64,000 nucleotides of DNA from Faecalibacter macacae (GTDB taxonomy: Bacteria; Bacteroidota; Bacteroidia; Flavobacteriales; Weeksellaceae): the NCBI RefSeq assembly GCF_003687725.1, contig NZ_RDOJ01000003.1, positions 65,605-129,604 on the forward strand, in the 5' to 3' direction. The translations under genes were made by a program, and so were the position numbers. How positions within the stretch are numbered: the stretch's first letter is position 1; every line of letters starts with the position of its first letter. Positions 46,107-55,887 of the stretch are shown in pieces. The notes below the pieces were generated by a model that had not been told where the DNA came from, searched no databases, and was given only the letters and a program-made list of their open reading frames with translations.

Positions 46107-47585
46107 ATGGCAAAACTTACAACTCGTGCTGAGGATTATTCTAAATGGTATAACGAACTTGTAGTTAAAGCAAATCTTGCTGAAAACTCAGGGGTTAGAG
46201 GATGCATGGTTATTAAACCGTACGGGTATGCTATTTGGGAAAAATTACAGGCAGAATTAGACAAAAGATTTAAAGAAACTGGTCACCAAAACGCGTATTT
46301 CCCCTTATTTGTACCCAAAAGTTTATTTGAGGCTGAGGAAAAAAATGCAGAAGGTTTTGCTAAAGAATGTGCTGTTGTAACTCATTATAGATTAAAAAAT
46401 GATCCAGATAATGAAGGTAAATTAATGGTAGATCCAGAAGCTAAATTAGAGGAAGAATTAATAGTTCGTCCGACTTCTGAAGCTATCATTTGGAGTACTT
46501 ACAAAAACTGGATTCAATCATACCGTGATCTACCAATCTTAATTAACCAATGGGCAAACGTTGTACGTTGGGAAATGAGAACAAGATTGTTTTTACGTAC
46601 TGCTGAATTTTTATGGCAAGAAGGTCATACAGCTCACGCAACTAAACAAGAAGCTGAAGCTGAAGCAGTACAAATGCAAGAAGTTTATCGTGACGTTGTA
46701 GAAGGTTTTATGGCAATTCCGGTGGTTAAAGGATACAAAACTCCATCTGAGCGTTTTGCTGGTGCAGACGAAACTTATACTATCGAAGCATTAATGCAAG
46801 ATGGTAAAGCTTTACAAGCTGGTACATCTCACTTCTTAGGTCAAAATTTTGCTAAAGCATTTGATGTAAAATTTACAACTAATGAAGGTAAACAAGAATA
46901 TGTTTGGGCAACATCTTGGGGTGTTTCAACACGTTTAATGGGTGCGTTAATCATGACTCACTCAGATGATTTAGGATTAGTATTACCTCCAAAATTAGCT
47001 CCAATTCAAGTTGCAATCGTTCCGATTTATAAAACAGCTGAGCAATTAGAAGAAATTCGTCAAGTAGTTGATAAAATTCAATCTGAATTGAAAGCGAAAG
47101 GAATTACTGTTAAATTTGACGATGATGATAAAACTAAACCAGGTTGGAAATTTGCTGAATACGAATTAAAAGGTGTTCCTGTTCGTATGGCAATTGGACC
47201 AAAAGATTTAGAAAAAGGTCATGTAGAAGTTGCTCGTCGTGATACGTTAGAAAAACAATTTATCGCTTTAGATGAGGTTGTAGATCGTACAGAAAGTTTA
47301 TTAGAAGAAATTCAAGAAAACTTATATCAAAAAGCGTTCGATTACAGAGCTGACCATACAACTGAAGTTTCTACTTGGGATGAATTTAAAGAGGTTTTAG
47401 AAGCAAAAGGAGGATTTATTTCTGCTTTATGGGACGGAACTGAAGAAACTGAAGAAGCAGTTAAAGATGCTACAAAAGCAACAATTCGTTGTATTCCTCA
47501 AGCATTTGAAATTCCTACAGAAGGAGTTGATATGTTCTCTGGAAAACCAGCGAAATACAGAGTTTTATACGCAAAAGCTTACTAA
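46107..47585 (+). CDS. proS: Prolyl-tRNA synthetase (short, archaeal/eukaryotic-like type)
   Basis: 492 aa from ATG 46107; codons upstream are in frame but lie outside the conserved [19 protein letters not shown] start. Class II motifs: [48 protein letters not shown] and [15 protein letters not shown]. The anticodon-binding part begins [11 protein letters not shown], and the zinc-type C-terminal domain ends [14 protein letters not shown]. It charges tRNA-Pro. The short ProRS type lacks the bacterial editing insertion and is normal for Bacteroidota. Confidence 0.93.
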   Translation: MAKLTTRAEDYSKWYNELVVKANLAENSGVRGCMVIKPYGYAIWEKLQAELDKRFKETGHQNAYFPLFVPKSLFEAEEKNAEGFAKECAVVTHYRLKNDPDNEGKLMVDPEAKLEEELIVRPTSEAIIWSTYKNWIQSYRDLPILINQWANVVRWEMRTRLFLRTAEFLWQEGHTAHATKQEAEAEAVQMQEVYRDVVEGFMAIPVVKGYKTPSERFAGADETYTIEALMQDGKALQAGTSHFLGQNFAKAFDVKFTTNEGKQEYVWATSWGVSTRLMGALIMTHSDDLGLVLPPKLAPIQVAIVPIYKTAEQLEEIRQVVDKIQSELKAKGITVKFDDDDKTKPGWKFAEYELKGVPVRMAIGPKDLEKGHVEVARRDTLEKQFIALDEVVDRTESLLEEIQENLYQKAFDYRADHTTEVSTWDEFKEVLEAKGGFISALWDGTEETEEAVKDATKATIRCIPQAFEIPTEGVDMFSGKPAKYRVLYAKAY

Positions 47586-47606
47586 GAGAAATCCAATAAT
47601 AAATAG

Positions 47607-47638
47607 AAAAGCCGTGAAATATTTCACGGCTTTTTTTA
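47607..47638. terminator. Terminator after proS, probably bidirectional
   Basis: 14-bp arms 47607-47620 and 47621-47634, perfectly complementary, with flanking A and T runs. It overlaps the end of the convergent gene. Confidence 0.9.
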
Positions 47639-47944
47639 TTTCTTTTGCGCTTTATGTTTTTCAATAATCGCTTTTAATTTCACTTTTTGTTCAGGAGTAT
47701 AGATATCATCAATTTCCTCTAATTCGCGTTTACGTAACTCATCTAATTTACGTTTAAGTTCAGCTTTTTCAGGATTATATTTATCTTTGATTGCTTTAAT
47801 TTTTAATACTTGAGCATCTGTAAGATCCATCTCTTTCTTAAATCTTTCATACTTCTGTTCCTTTGTTTGGTTCGTTTGTCCAAAGGCTGTAATAGAAGTA
47901 GCAAACAAAGCAATAATCGCTATATTTTTTAGACTTAAATTCAT
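47636..47944 (-). CDS. Exported Spy/CpxP-like LTxxQ protein
   Basis: 102 aa. Signal peptide (cleavage near AFG-QT), then an all-helical, highly charged domain with DLTDAQVLKIKAI and a second half IYTPEQKVKLKAI, each resembling the LTxxQ motif of Spy/CpxP periplasmic chaperones and metal-sensing relatives. Stress-related envelope function is likely but not proven. Length is short for the family (~150 aa). Monocistronic. Confidence 0.7.
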   Translation of the reverse strand: MNLSLKNIAIIALFATSITAFGQTNQTKEQKYERFKKEMDLTDAQVLKIKAIKDKYNPEKAELKRKLDELRKRELEEIDDIYTPEQKVKLKAIIEKHKAQKK

Positions 47945-48154
47945 ATTGTAAATATTTTAATCAAAACTCTTTCAACTTTAGACAGCTATTTTTGTAAAAG
48001 GTTTAATCGATTGAAATAAAAAATATGATTTTTTTAAAAAAAATGTAAAATTTTATGAATTTTTCATTGTCTAAAAAATATAATAATTTCAATTAAACCT
48101 TTAGTTATAATAATTGTCTAATGAAGTAAATAAAATTAACTACAATCAAAATTG

Positions 48155-50620
48155 ATGATGAGATTAACGAATTTATTCACTTTGCTTTTAGGGTTGTCTG
48201 CATCTGTGCTTTATGCGCAAGATCCAATTCAAATTAAAGGTAAAGTACAATCGAATGGAAAAACAGCATTGCAGTATGTTTCTGTTACTTTAGAAAATGC
48301 AGAAGGTGTTGTTGCAGAAGGCATGGCTGATGAAAAAGGAGATTTTAATATTGAAGCTCCAGCAGGTGCTTATATATTATTGATAGAACCTTTAGGATAT
48401 GATATTATTCAAAAAGATATTAATTTAAGTTCAGATGTAGATTTAGGACTTTTAACAGTTCAAGCTGAAGAGTCAGTAAGTTTAGGAGCTGCAGTAATTA
48501 CTGCTGAAAAGCCAATCTACAAAGTAGAATTAGATAAAAAAGTATATGATATGGCAAGTGATCCAATGTCACAAGGTCAGTCTTTATCAGATGCATTACA
48601 AAATGTACCTTCAGTACAAGTTGATGCAGAGGGAAATGTTTCTTTAAGAGGAAACGATAATGTAAAATTCTTAGTTGATGGTAAACCTTCAGGAATGTTA
48701 GGAGTTTCAAGCGTTGCTGATGCTTTAAAAAATATTCCGGCAGAAAACGTAGAACGTATTGAGGTCGTTACAAATCCATCTTCTCGTTACGAGGCTTCAG
48801 GTTCAGCAGGTATTATCAATATTGTTTTAAAGAAAGGGACAAATACAGGTTTTAATGGTTCTGTAACATTAAACGGAGGTATTCCTGAAATGGTTGGATT
48901 TAATGCAAATGTTAATTATAAAACAAAAAAGTTTAACTGGTACGCAAATTTAGGTACTCGTTATGCTGATCGTGAAGGTGAAGGTTCTGCTTTTATGACA
49001 AGTTATGAAGATGGAGCTATCTCTTCTTACCGTGCAACAGATCGTACAAATAACCGAATCAGAAGAAATTACAATTTCCGTTTAGGAACAGAATATTACT
49101 TAGATGATAAAAATACATTAGGTGTTTCTGCAGGATATCGTTACAACAATGGAGATAATATCTCTTTAGTTGAGTATTCTTACTTTGATCAGAATATGAA
49201 TTTAGCTTCTACAAGCTTTAATTTACAAAACGAAAAAGAGTTAGAAAATAACTTTGATGCTGATCTTAGCTACAAACATGAGTTTGATAAAGCTGGTCAC
49301 GAGTTTTCTTTTACAGGTCGATTCTCTACACAGTCTGAAGAAGAAGATGGTATTATCAGAAGTAATACAAGTAATAATAGAATTACAGATAATTTAGAAG
49401 AGCAAACAACAGTTGTTTTAACAGCTGATTATGTTCGTCCAATCGGTGAAAAAGGAAAATTTGAATTAGGAGGTCGTATTGATTTTAATAACAATAAATC
49501 AGACAATCAAACATTTATTGATAATAACGGAACGTTAACTCCAGATCCTAATTTTAACGCAAATATCGATAATCAACAAAATGTATATGCTGCTTATGCG
49601 CAATACGGAAATGCGATTGGTAAGTTTCAATACTTTGCAGGTTTACGTTTAGAATCATCTGATATGAATATTGATTTCTTATCTACTGGAGATAAAATCA
49701 AAAAGAATTATACAGATTTATTTCCAACGGCAACTTTAAACTATACATTTAATCCTAAAAACGAATTACAATTAAGCTATTCTAAGCGTATTCGTCGTCC
49801 AATGGGATTCATGTTAAATCCATTCTTTTCGCCAACAGATGATAAGAATATCCGTTACGGAAATCCGGATTTAAATCCAACTTACACAAACTCATTCGAG
49901 TTAACTTATATCACAACTATTGGTAAATTAATGGTTACTCCAGGAGTTTTCTACCAAAGAACAACTGATATGATTAACCAATTTCAACGTAAAAATTGGA
50001 ACGAGTCGGGAGAAGAAATTTTTATTACACGTCCAGTTAATGCAGGTAATGAAGATCGTTATGGTTTAGATTTAACAACGACTTATCGTCCATTTAAATG
50101 GTGGAATTTAATGTTAAACGTTAACTTATTCGGATATGATAGAACAGGTTACTACGAAGAAGTAAACGAGTATGTAGATCCAGTTACAGGAATTGCAGGA
50201 ACTAAAGTTGATTCTCAAGATTTCTCGGGAAGTGGATTCAGTTCAAGAGGTCGTTTATCATCTAACTTTACATTACCAGGTGATTTCAAAATGCAATTAG
50301 CAGGAAACTACATGGGAGCTATTGAAACAGCGCAGCAAAGAGTAGAAGATAACTTATCAATGGATTTCTCTTTATCTAAAGATTTATTCAATAAGAAAGC
50401 TACAATCTCTTTCAATATTCGTGACGTATTTGATTCAAGAAAACGTGAAATGACTCAATTTGCTAACGATTATACAAACTACGAAAGTATGCGTTGGATG
50501 GTTAGATCTTGGAACTTATCTTTTACTTACCGTTTCAAAAACACAGACAAGGACAAGAAAAAACAAGGTCCTGATGGTGAAGAAATGAGAGAAATGGGTG
50601 AAATGGGAGGAGGATTCTAA
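48155..50620 (+). CDS. TonB-dependent receptor, OMP_b-brl_3 type with CarboxypepD_reg domain
   Basis: About 821 aa, with ATG at 48155 or 48158 (two adjacent). Signal peptide ending LYA-QD; a CarboxypepD_reg-like domain (~25-105, IKGKVQSNGKTALQYVSVTL); a plug with DALQNVPSVQVDAEGNVSLR and VERIEVVTNPSSRYEASGSA; then an OMP_b-brl_3 barrel ending in GGGF. The family is abundant in Bacteroidota and includes outer-membrane importers of unknown ligands. The Met/Glu/Gly-rich tail EEMREMGEMGGGF is unusual but common in this subfamily. No SusD partner lies nearby. The 210-nt gap upstream contains no other gene. Confidence 0.9.
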   Translation: MMRLTNLFTLLLGLSASVLYAQDPIQIKGKVQSNGKTALQYVSVTLENAEGVVAEGMADEKGDFNIEAPAGAYILLIEPLGYDIIQKDINLSSDVDLGLLTVQAEESVSLGAAVITAEKPIYKVELDKKVYDMASDPMSQGQSLSDALQNVPSVQVDAEGNVSLRGNDNVKFLVDGKPSGMLGVSSVADALKNIPAENVERIEVVTNPSSRYEASGSAGIINIVLKKGTNTGFNGSVTLNGGIPEMVGFNANVNYKTKKFNWYANLGTRYADREGEGSAFMTSYEDGAISSYRATDRTNNRIRRNYNFRLGTEYYLDDKNTLGVSAGYRYNNGDNISLVEYSYFDQNMNLASTSFNLQNEKELENNFDADLSYKHEFDKAGHEFSFTGRFSTQSEEEDGIIRSNTSNNRITDNLEEQTTVVLTADYVRPIGEKGKFELGGRIDFNNNKSDNQTFIDNNGTLTPDPNFNANIDNQQNVYAAYAQYGNAIGKFQYFAGLRLESSDMNIDFLSTGDKIKKNYTDLFPTATLNYTFNPKNELQLSYSKRIRRPMGFMLNPFFSPTDDKNIRYGNPDLNPTYTNSFELTYITTIGKLMVTPGVFYQRTTDMINQFQRKNWNESGEEIFITRPVNAGNEDRYGLDLTTTYRPFKWWNLMLNVNLFGYDRTGYYEEVNEYVDPVTGIAGTKVDSQDFSGSGFSSRGRLSSNFTLPGDFKMQLAGNYMGAIETAQQRVEDNLSMDFSLSKDLFNKKATISFNIRDVFDSRKREMTQFANDYTNYESMRWMVRSWNLSFTYRFKNTDKDKKKQGPDGEEMREMGEMGGGF

Positions 50621-50644
50621 TCAAATCAAACATTTAAAATATAT

Positions 50645-50677
50645 AAAAGCACTTGAATTATTCAAGTGCTTTTTTTG
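50645..50677 (+). terminator. Terminator after the TonB receptor
   Basis: 13-bp stem 50645-50657 with 50661-50673, TTA loop, T run. Confidence 0.9.
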
Positions 50678-50694
50678 TGTAAGAAAATTTCAAA

Positions 50695-50724
50695 TAAAAA
50701 CCCCGAAGATATTCTTCGGGGTTT
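50695..50724 (-). terminator. Terminator after mscL (minus strand)
   Basis: 12-bp GC-containing stem 50698-50709 with 50713-50724, A run at the left. Confidence 0.85.
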
Positions 50725-50748
50725 AACTTTTATATTAAATAAGTCGGA

Positions 50749-51132
50749 TTATTTATTTTTTAATAAATCACGAATCTCAGCTAATAATTCTTCTTGTGTT
50801 GGTCCAGCAGGAGCTTCCTCTGCAGGAGCTTCTTCTCTTTTTAATTTGTTAATTCCTTTAATCATTACGAATAAAGCAAAAGCAACAATTAAGAACGAAA
50901 TTGAAGCTGATAAGAACATACCGTATTTAATTGCAGTACCCGGAATAACTAATTCAGCTAAATTGTTTAATTGTAATTTCTCTAAAGTTGGAGTTAAGAT
51001 TGCGGGAGTAATAATATCTTCTACTAAAGAAGTTACAATTTTACCAAAAGCGCCACCGATTACTACACCGACAGCTAAGTCTATTACGTTCCCTTTAACA
51101 GCAAACTCTTTAAATTCTTGAAAAAATCCCAT
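50749..51132 (-). CDS. mscL: Large-conductance mechanosensitive channel MscL
   Basis: 127 aa. N-terminal amphipathic helix MGFFQEFKEFAVKGNVIDLA, TM1 with GVVIGGAFGKIVTSLV, periplasmic loop, TM2 (FLIVAFALFVMIKGIN) and the C-terminal helical bundle. Protects against hypo-osmotic shock. Third gene of the yidD-lgt-mscL operon, 15 nt after lgt. Confidence 0.95.
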   Translation of the reverse strand: MGFFQEFKEFAVKGNVIDLAVGVVIGGAFGKIVTSLVEDIITPAILTPTLEKLQLNNLAELVIPGTAIKYGMFLSASISFLIVAFALFVMIKGINKLKREEAPAEEAPAGPTQEELLAEIRDLLKNK

Positions 51133-51147
51133 AAGTTTATAAATATT

Positions 51148-52029
51148 TTAGTTGATAAATTTTCTGTTTTTTGATGATATAAAAAAGTAAACTCCTATAA
51201 TCATAAATGGAATACTTAATATTTGACCATTATTTAAGCCGATATTTAAAGCTTCAGCAACAGCTTCGTTTCCTTGATTTTCTTTAAAAAACTCAACAAC
51301 GAAACGGATAAAAAATAAGAAAAATAAGAAGATACCAAATAATGCTCCTAAATCATTTTTCTTTTCTGTTTTGTTGTAAACATAAAGCATTACAAAACCT
51401 AAGATAAAATATCCAAATGCTTCGTATAATTGTGCAGGGTGTCTTGGGATGATTTCTCCATAACCAGAACTTTGATTGTGGAATTTTACAGCCCAAGGTA
51501 AGTCAGAGCCTTTTCCTACAATTTCAGAATTATAAAAGTTACCAACACGTACTGCTGCGCCACCAAATGGTACAACTGTAGCAATACGATCTAATAACCA
51601 TAATACGCTTCTTTTTGTATACTTTTTAGAGAAAATTACAGCAGCAATAATTACACCAAGTGCAGCTCCATGACTTGCTAAGCCACTAAATCCTACAAAT
51701 TCGTAATCTTTTAAGAAACCAAAAGCAGTTTCTCCTGGCGAATGTACAACTGGTAAAAATACTTCTATTGGTCTTTCGATAAATGCTGAAGGATCATAAA
51801 ATAAATATTCACCTAAACGTGCACCTCCAATTGCACCAACAAAAATGTATAGGAATAGAGGATCTAACCACTCTTTTTTGTTGTTTTCTTTCTTAAAAAT
51901 ATTTGCCATTAAATACCATCCAACAACAAATGCAATAATCCAACATAAGCTGTAAATATGAATTTTGAAACTTCCAATTTCAAATAAATAAGGCGAGGGT
52001 TGCCAATCAATGTAAGCGAATAAACTCAT
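51148..52029 (-). CDS. lgt: Prolipoprotein diacylglyceryl transferase
   Basis: 293 aa, about seven membrane segments. It transfers diacylglyceryl from phosphatidylglycerol to the lipobox Cys, the first step for the several lipoproteins in this window. The signature AVRVGNFYNSEIVG corresponds to the Lgt GRxGNFxN motif, with HGAALG upstream and RHPAQLYEAFGYF downstream. The start overlaps the stop of yidD by one base. Confidence 0.94.
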   Translation of the reverse strand: MSLFAYIDWQPSPYLFEIGSFKIHIYSLCWIIAFVVGWYLMANIFKKENNKKEWLDPLFLYIFVGAIGGARLGEYLFYDPSAFIERPIEVFLPVVHSPGETAFGFLKDYEFVGFSGLASHGAALGVIIAAVIFSKKYTKRSVLWLLDRIATVVPFGGAAVRVGNFYNSEIVGKGSDLPWAVKFHNQSSGYGEIIPRHPAQLYEAFGYFILGFVMLYVYNKTEKKNDLGALFGIFLFFLFFIRFVVEFFKENQGNEAVAEALNIGLNNGQILSIPFMIIGVYFFISSKNRKFIN

Positions 52030-52268
52030 TATTTTTTTGTATTATTTTTAGGTACAGGGTCGTATCCTTGTCCTCCCCACGGATGACAACGACCAATTCT
52101 TTTTGTTCCAATCCACAATCCTTTCAATAAACCATGTTCTTTTAATGCTCCAATCATATAATGTGAGCATGTTGGTTGATATCTACAATTGTTACCTAAC
52201 CATGGCGAAATTGCAAGTTGATAAAATCTAACCAAAATAATAAACGGTTTTATTAAAAGATTATTCAT
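52029..52268 (-). CDS. yidD: YidD membrane protein insertion efficiency factor
   Basis: 79 aa. Short amphipathic protein with [19 protein letters not shown] and [14 protein letters not shown], the YidD family hallmarks. It assists YidC-dependent membrane insertion. First gene of the operon with lgt and mscL; its promoter box at 52273-52280 implies an almost leaderless transcript. Usually linked to rnpA and yidC, which are not here. Confidence 0.92.
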   Translation of the reverse strand: MNNLLIKPFIILVRFYQLAISPWLGNNCRYQPTCSHYMIGALKEHGLLKGLWIGTKRIGRCHPWGGQGYDPVPKNNTKK

Positions 52269-52272
52269 TTAA

Positions 52273-52280
52273 CAAAGGTA
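52273..52280 (-). promoter_or_regulatory. Putative yidD operon promoter -7 box (TACCTTTG)
   Basis: TAnnTTTG on the minus strand; its last base is 5 nt upstream of the yidD ATG. Confidence 0.5.
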
Positions 52281-52303
52281 ATTATTAGGAAACAATAATA
52301 GAT

Positions 52304-52333
52304 AAAAAAACTCTTACCAGAGATAAGAGTTTT
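52304..52333 (-). terminator. Terminator after the thioredoxin-like gene (minus strand)
   Basis: 10-bp stem 52307-52316 with 52324-52333 and a run of A at 52304-52310. Confidence 0.75.
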
Positions 52334-52352
52334 GTATTGGAAATACGATTTT

Positions 52353-52859
52353 CTATTTTTTGATATAAGAAGCAGGATCTAAAGCTTTATAAGACCAACT
52401 TTGTAAAAAACTCATTACTTCTTTTGGATCATGACCTTTTACTTCTTTACTTTCTAAGTAAGCAGAGTTTTGTGTATGAATTAAATTTCCTTTATCATCT
52501 AAAATTACAAATACAGGGAATCCGAATCTTTCAGGGTGTTTTAATTCTGCTAAAACAGCTTCGTTTTTATTTTTCGGAGAGTAATTAACGTGTACAACTT
52601 CGTAATTATCGTTCATGTACGTATTTAACTCTTCGTTTTTAGTTGTTAAGTCATTAAATAAAATACACCATGCACACCAGTTTCCTCCAATTTGTAATAA
52701 AACATGTTTTTTATTCTCTTCTGCTTTTTTAACAGCTTCAGAAATTAAAACTTTAGCATCAGCAGTTTCGTCGTAAACTTTTTTCTTTTCGGCAGTCTGT
52801 CCAAATGTAAAACTCATCGTCATCAACATTAAACCGAAAAATAAAGTAACTTTTTTCAT
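52353..52859 (-). CDS. Exported thioredoxin-like protein (WCAWC)
   Basis: 168 aa. Signal peptide ending TFG-QT, then a thioredoxin fold with active site NWCAWCILF, cis-Pro strand FGFPVFVILDDKG and a C-terminal helix. Resembles DUF255/thioredoxin_7-type periplasmic reductases of Bacteroidota. The thiol pair is complete, so redox activity is likely. Monocistronic between two hairpins. Natural substrate unknown. Confidence 0.82.
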   Translation of the reverse strand: MKKVTLFFGLMLMTMSFTFGQTAEKKKVYDETADAKVLISEAVKKAEENKKHVLLQIGGNWCAWCILFNDLTTKNEELNTYMNDNYEVVHVNYSPKNKNEAVLAELKHPERFGFPVFVILDDKGNLIHTQNSAYLESKEVKGHDPKEVMSFLQSWSYKALDPASYIKK

Positions 52860-52923
52860 TGTATTCTATTAAATATTTATTCATCTAATTTAATGTAAAA
52901 ATCGAGCCAAACTACATAAATAG

Positions 52924-53328
52924 CTATTTTTTGATTAATTGATAGTAAGTATTTAATTTTTCCTGAATAAATTCTATGTCTTGTTTTTGATTCGAATTAT
53001 TTTTCGCTTCTTGATCAAGATAAGTGAATCTCGATTCAAATTCTAAAAAATCAATTTGCATTTGATATTGATTTATCTTTAATAAAATTTGTTTCGAGTA
53101 ATAATTAATCAATTCAAAGTAATTTTCTTTTAAATCATTTTTCATCATGATAATTGCTTTAAAATCTTGAATCTCTTCTAAGAAATCAATCATTTGAGAT
53201 GTAATTGCAGCTTGCTTCTTTCTTAATTCTTTTTGATCTGAATAGTTAGAGGTTTTTGCAATTTGTTGTCCTAAAATTTTGTGTTTTTCTGTTAAGATTA
53301 ATGCACATTCAAAAGCTTTATTCATCAT
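52924..53328 (-). CDS. Helical protein of unknown function
   Basis: 134 aa, cytosolic by composition, with no signal or membrane segment. Mostly charged amphipathic helices (for example LRKKQAAITSQMIDFLEEI and LKENYFELINYYSKQILLKI), consistent with a coiled-coil dimer. I recognise no family. The sequence begins MMN; the first or second ATG may be used. It is divergent from rarA and no promoter box was seen on its side. Confidence 0.5.
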   Translation of the reverse strand: MMNKAFECALILTEKHKILGQQIAKTSNYSDQKELRKKQAAITSQMIDFLEEIQDFKAIIMMKNDLKENYFELINYYSKQILLKINQYQMQIDFLEFESRFTYLDQEAKNNSNQKQDIEFIQEKLNTYYQLIKK

Positions 53329-53419
53329 TTGTGATTTTTAATTAAAGCAAATAAAAGATTGTTTAATGCCAATCTGTGTCGTTATAAAATGAAGTGATTA
53401 TTTTCCATAAAACTTTAAC

Positions 53420-53427
53420 TAAATTTG
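53420..53427 (+). promoter_or_regulatory. Putative rarA promoter -7 box (TAAATTTG)
   Basis: TAnnTTTG, 22 nt before the rarA ATG. Confidence 0.5.
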
Positions 53428-53449
53428 AATTTCAATAAATTCTTGAATT

Positions 53450-54730
53450 ATGAATATGCCACTTGCCGAACGTATGCGTCCACGTACGTTAGAAGATTAT
53501 ATCAGTCAAAAACATTTAATTGGTACAAATGGTCCAATATCAATGATGTTGAAAAATGATTTGATTGCTTCTATGATTTTTTGGGGACCTCCCGGAACTG
53601 GAAAAACAACTTTAGCGCAATTGGTGGCAGAACTTTCTGGTCGCCCATTTTATACGTTAAGTGCTATAAATGCAGGTGTTAAAGATGTCCGAGATGTAAT
53701 TGAAAAAGCAAAAGATCAAAATTTATTTTCAGGTGGAAGAAATCCAATTTTATTTATAGATGAGATTCATCGATTTAATAAATCTCAACAAGATAGCTTG
53801 TTAGGAGCAGTAGAAAAAGGTTGGGTTACGCTGATAGGTGCGACTACTGAAAATCCAAGTTTTGAAGTTGTACCAGCATTATTATCAAGAACGCAAGTTT
53901 ATTCAATAAATTCATTAGACAGGGAAGATTTAGAAGAATTAATAAGAAGAGCTTTAATAAAGGACGAATATTTATCACAAAAATCAGTTCAAATTCAAGA
54001 AGCAAATGCATTAATTCGTTACTCTGGTGGAGATGCGCGTAAATTATTAAATGGATTAGAATTGGTAATTAATAGTTTTTCTGAAGATGAGGAAATTATT
54101 ATAACAGATGAAATTGTTACATCAAGAATTCAGCAAAATTTAGCACGTTATGATAAAACAGGCGAGCAACATTATGATATTATTTCAGCATTTATCAAAT
54201 CTATTCGTGGTTCAGATCCAAATGGAGCAGTTTATTGGTTGGCCCGAATGATTGAAGGTGGAGAGGATTTAAAATTTATAGCAAGACGATTGTTAATTTC
54301 AGCATCAGAGGACGTAGGAAATGCAAATCCAACGGCAATGATTTTAGCGAATAATACATTTCAGGCTGTTTCTGTAATCGGTTATCCAGAATCTAGAATA
54401 TTATTAAGTCAGTGTGCTATTTATTTAGCAAATTCGCCGAAAAGTAATTCGACATATATGGCAATTAATAAAGCGCAGCAAGCTGTGAAGCAAACAGGAG
54501 ATTTATCAGTTCCATTGCATTTAAGAAACGCGCCTACAAAATTGATGAAGCAAATGGATTATGGAAAAGAGTATAAATATTCTCATGATTACGATAATAA
54601 TTTTACGTATCAAGAATATTTACCGGACGAATTGCAAAACGCTACTTTCTACGAGCCGGGCGATAATAAAAGAGAGCAACAAGATAAATTTGTGCTTAAT
54701 CAGAAATGGAGAGGGAAATATGGCTATTAA
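53450..54730 (+). CDS. rarA: Replication-associated recombination protein RarA (MgsA)
   Basis: 426 aa AAA+ ATPase related to clamp loaders and RuvB. Walker A is FWGPPGTGKTTLAQ (~45-58), Walker B ILFIDEIHRFNKSQQD, sensor 1 GATTENPSFEVVPALLSR, sensor 2 GGDARKLLNGLE, and a C-terminal tetramerisation domain ending KWRGKYGY. It acts at stalled replication forks. Complete length, monocistronic. Confidence 0.93.
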   Translation: MNMPLAERMRPRTLEDYISQKHLIGTNGPISMMLKNDLIASMIFWGPPGTGKTTLAQLVAELSGRPFYTLSAINAGVKDVRDVIEKAKDQNLFSGGRNPILFIDEIHRFNKSQQDSLLGAVEKGWVTLIGATTENPSFEVVPALLSRTQVYSINSLDREDLEELIRRALIKDEYLSQKSVQIQEANALIRYSGGDARKLLNGLELVINSFSEDEEIIITDEIVTSRIQQNLARYDKTGEQHYDIISAFIKSIRGSDPNGAVYWLARMIEGGEDLKFIARRLLISASEDVGNANPTAMILANNTFQAVSVIGYPESRILLSQCAIYLANSPKSNSTYMAINKAQQAVKQTGDLSVPLHLRNAPTKLMKQMDYGKEYKYSHDYDNNFTYQEYLPDELQNATFYEPGDNKREQQDKFVLNQKWRGKYGY

Positions 54731-54794
54731 AATTTAAGTTTTTTTTTAAAAACATATTTTATTTTTTGCCGTAACTTATATAAAAATTGAGAGG

Positions 54795-55214
54795 ATGAAA
54801 CAAATTCAAATCATTAACGGACCTAATTTAAATTTATTAGGAGTTAGAGAACCTGAAATTTATGGAACTCAAACTTTTGAAGATTATTTTTTGGAAATAA
54901 AGAAACAATTTCCAGAATATTCGATACACTATTATCAATCGAATCATGAAGGAGATTTAATTGATTTTTTACATAAAATTGGATTTTCGTATGATGGAAT
55001 TGTTCTTAATGCTGGTGCGTACACACATTATTCTTATGCGTTAGCTGATGCGATAAAAGCAATAAAAACACCTGTTGTTGAAGTTCATATTTCTGACATC
55101 TACGCAAGAGAAGGATTTAGATCTACAAGTGTAACTGGGGTTAATTGTGTGAAAATAATTTCAGGAAAAGGTCTTCCTGGATATATAGAGGCTATAGAAG
55201 AATTAATTAAATAA
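54795..55214 (+). CDS. aroQ: Type II 3-dehydroquinate dehydratase
   Basis: 139 aa. Third step of the shikimate pathway. Motifs are INGPNLNLLGVREPEIYGTQ with the catalytic Arg/Tyr region, YQSNHEGDLIDFLH, LNAGAYTHYSYALADAI and VEVHISDIYAREGFR (catalytic His). The dodecameric type II enzyme normally has ~140-150 aa. Ends just before a bidirectional terminator. Confidence 0.94.
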   Translation: MKQIQIINGPNLNLLGVREPEIYGTQTFEDYFLEIKKQFPEYSIHYYQSNHEGDLIDFLHKIGFSYDGIVLNAGAYTHYSYALADAIKAIKTPVVEVHISDIYAREGFRSTSVTGVNCVKIISGKGLPGYIEAIEELIK

Positions 55215-55247
55215 AAAAAGGCTGAAGTTAATTTCAGCCTTTTTTTT
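55213..55247. terminator. Bidirectional terminator between aroQ and engB
   Basis: 14-bp arms 55213-55226 and 55233-55246, 6-nt loop, A run left and T run right. It overlaps both stop codons. Confidence 0.9.
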
Positions 55248-55881
55248 AATATTCTTTTTTGTACTGCTCTTTTTTAAACTCGTCCACTAAGTGTTCGTTT
55301 AAACTGTCGATGTAGCCTAAGATTTCCAATTTACCAATTTGACTACTTGCTGAACTTGAAAAAATTACAGGTAATTCTTCCCAAGTTTTTAATAATTCAG
55401 TCTTGTAATTGTTTAGATTCTTTTGGTATTCTGTACTTGATATCTTATCTAATTTAGTAAATACGATAGAAAATGGAACTCCTTTTTTACCTAACCATTG
55501 GATAAATTGTAAATCAATTTCTTGTGGTTTGTGTCTAGAGTCTATTAATAAAAATACATTTACTAAATTTTTACGAAATTCGATGTAATCGTAAATCATT
55601 TTATTAAACCCTCCTCGAACTCCTTTAGGAACTTTAGCAAAACCATAACCTGGTAAATCTGTTAAATACCAAGTGTCATCCATTTCAAACGTATTAATTA
55701 ATTGCGTTTTACCTGGTGTTGAAGAGGTTTTAGCTAAAGCCTTTTTATTCGAAATCATATTGATTAACGAAGATTTACCAACGTTAGATCGTCCGATAAA
55801 AGCATATTCAGGTTTGAATGGCGGAGGACAATCCGTGTATTTCTGAGAACTTGTTACAAATTCTGCTTTTTTAATCATCAT
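55246..55881 (-). CDS. engB: Ribosome biogenesis GTPase EngB (YihA/YsxC)
   Basis: 211 aa. G1 GRSNVGKSSLIN, G2 SSTPGKTQLIN, G3 DLPGYGFAK, G4 TKLDK, G5 SSAS. EngB GTPases help assemble the 50S subunit. C-terminal tail is Lys-rich. It follows the alpha/beta hydrolase gene with a 6-nt gap, indicating an operon. Confidence 0.94.
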   Translation of the reverse strand: MMIKKAEFVTSSQKYTDCPPPFKPEYAFIGRSNVGKSSLINMISNKKALAKTSSTPGKTQLINTFEMDDTWYLTDLPGYGFAKVPKGVRGGFNKMIYDYIEFRKNLVNVFLLIDSRHKPQEIDLQFIQWLGKKGVPFSIVFTKLDKISSTEYQKNLNNYKTELLKTWEELPVIFSSSASSQIGKLEILGYIDSLNEHLVDEFKKEQYKKEY

Positions 55882-55887
55882 AACTTT

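Noticed and set aside
50666-51121. 151-codon plus-strand frame opposite mscL
   Set aside because: Shadow of mscL; no promoter, and it overlaps the preceding terminator.
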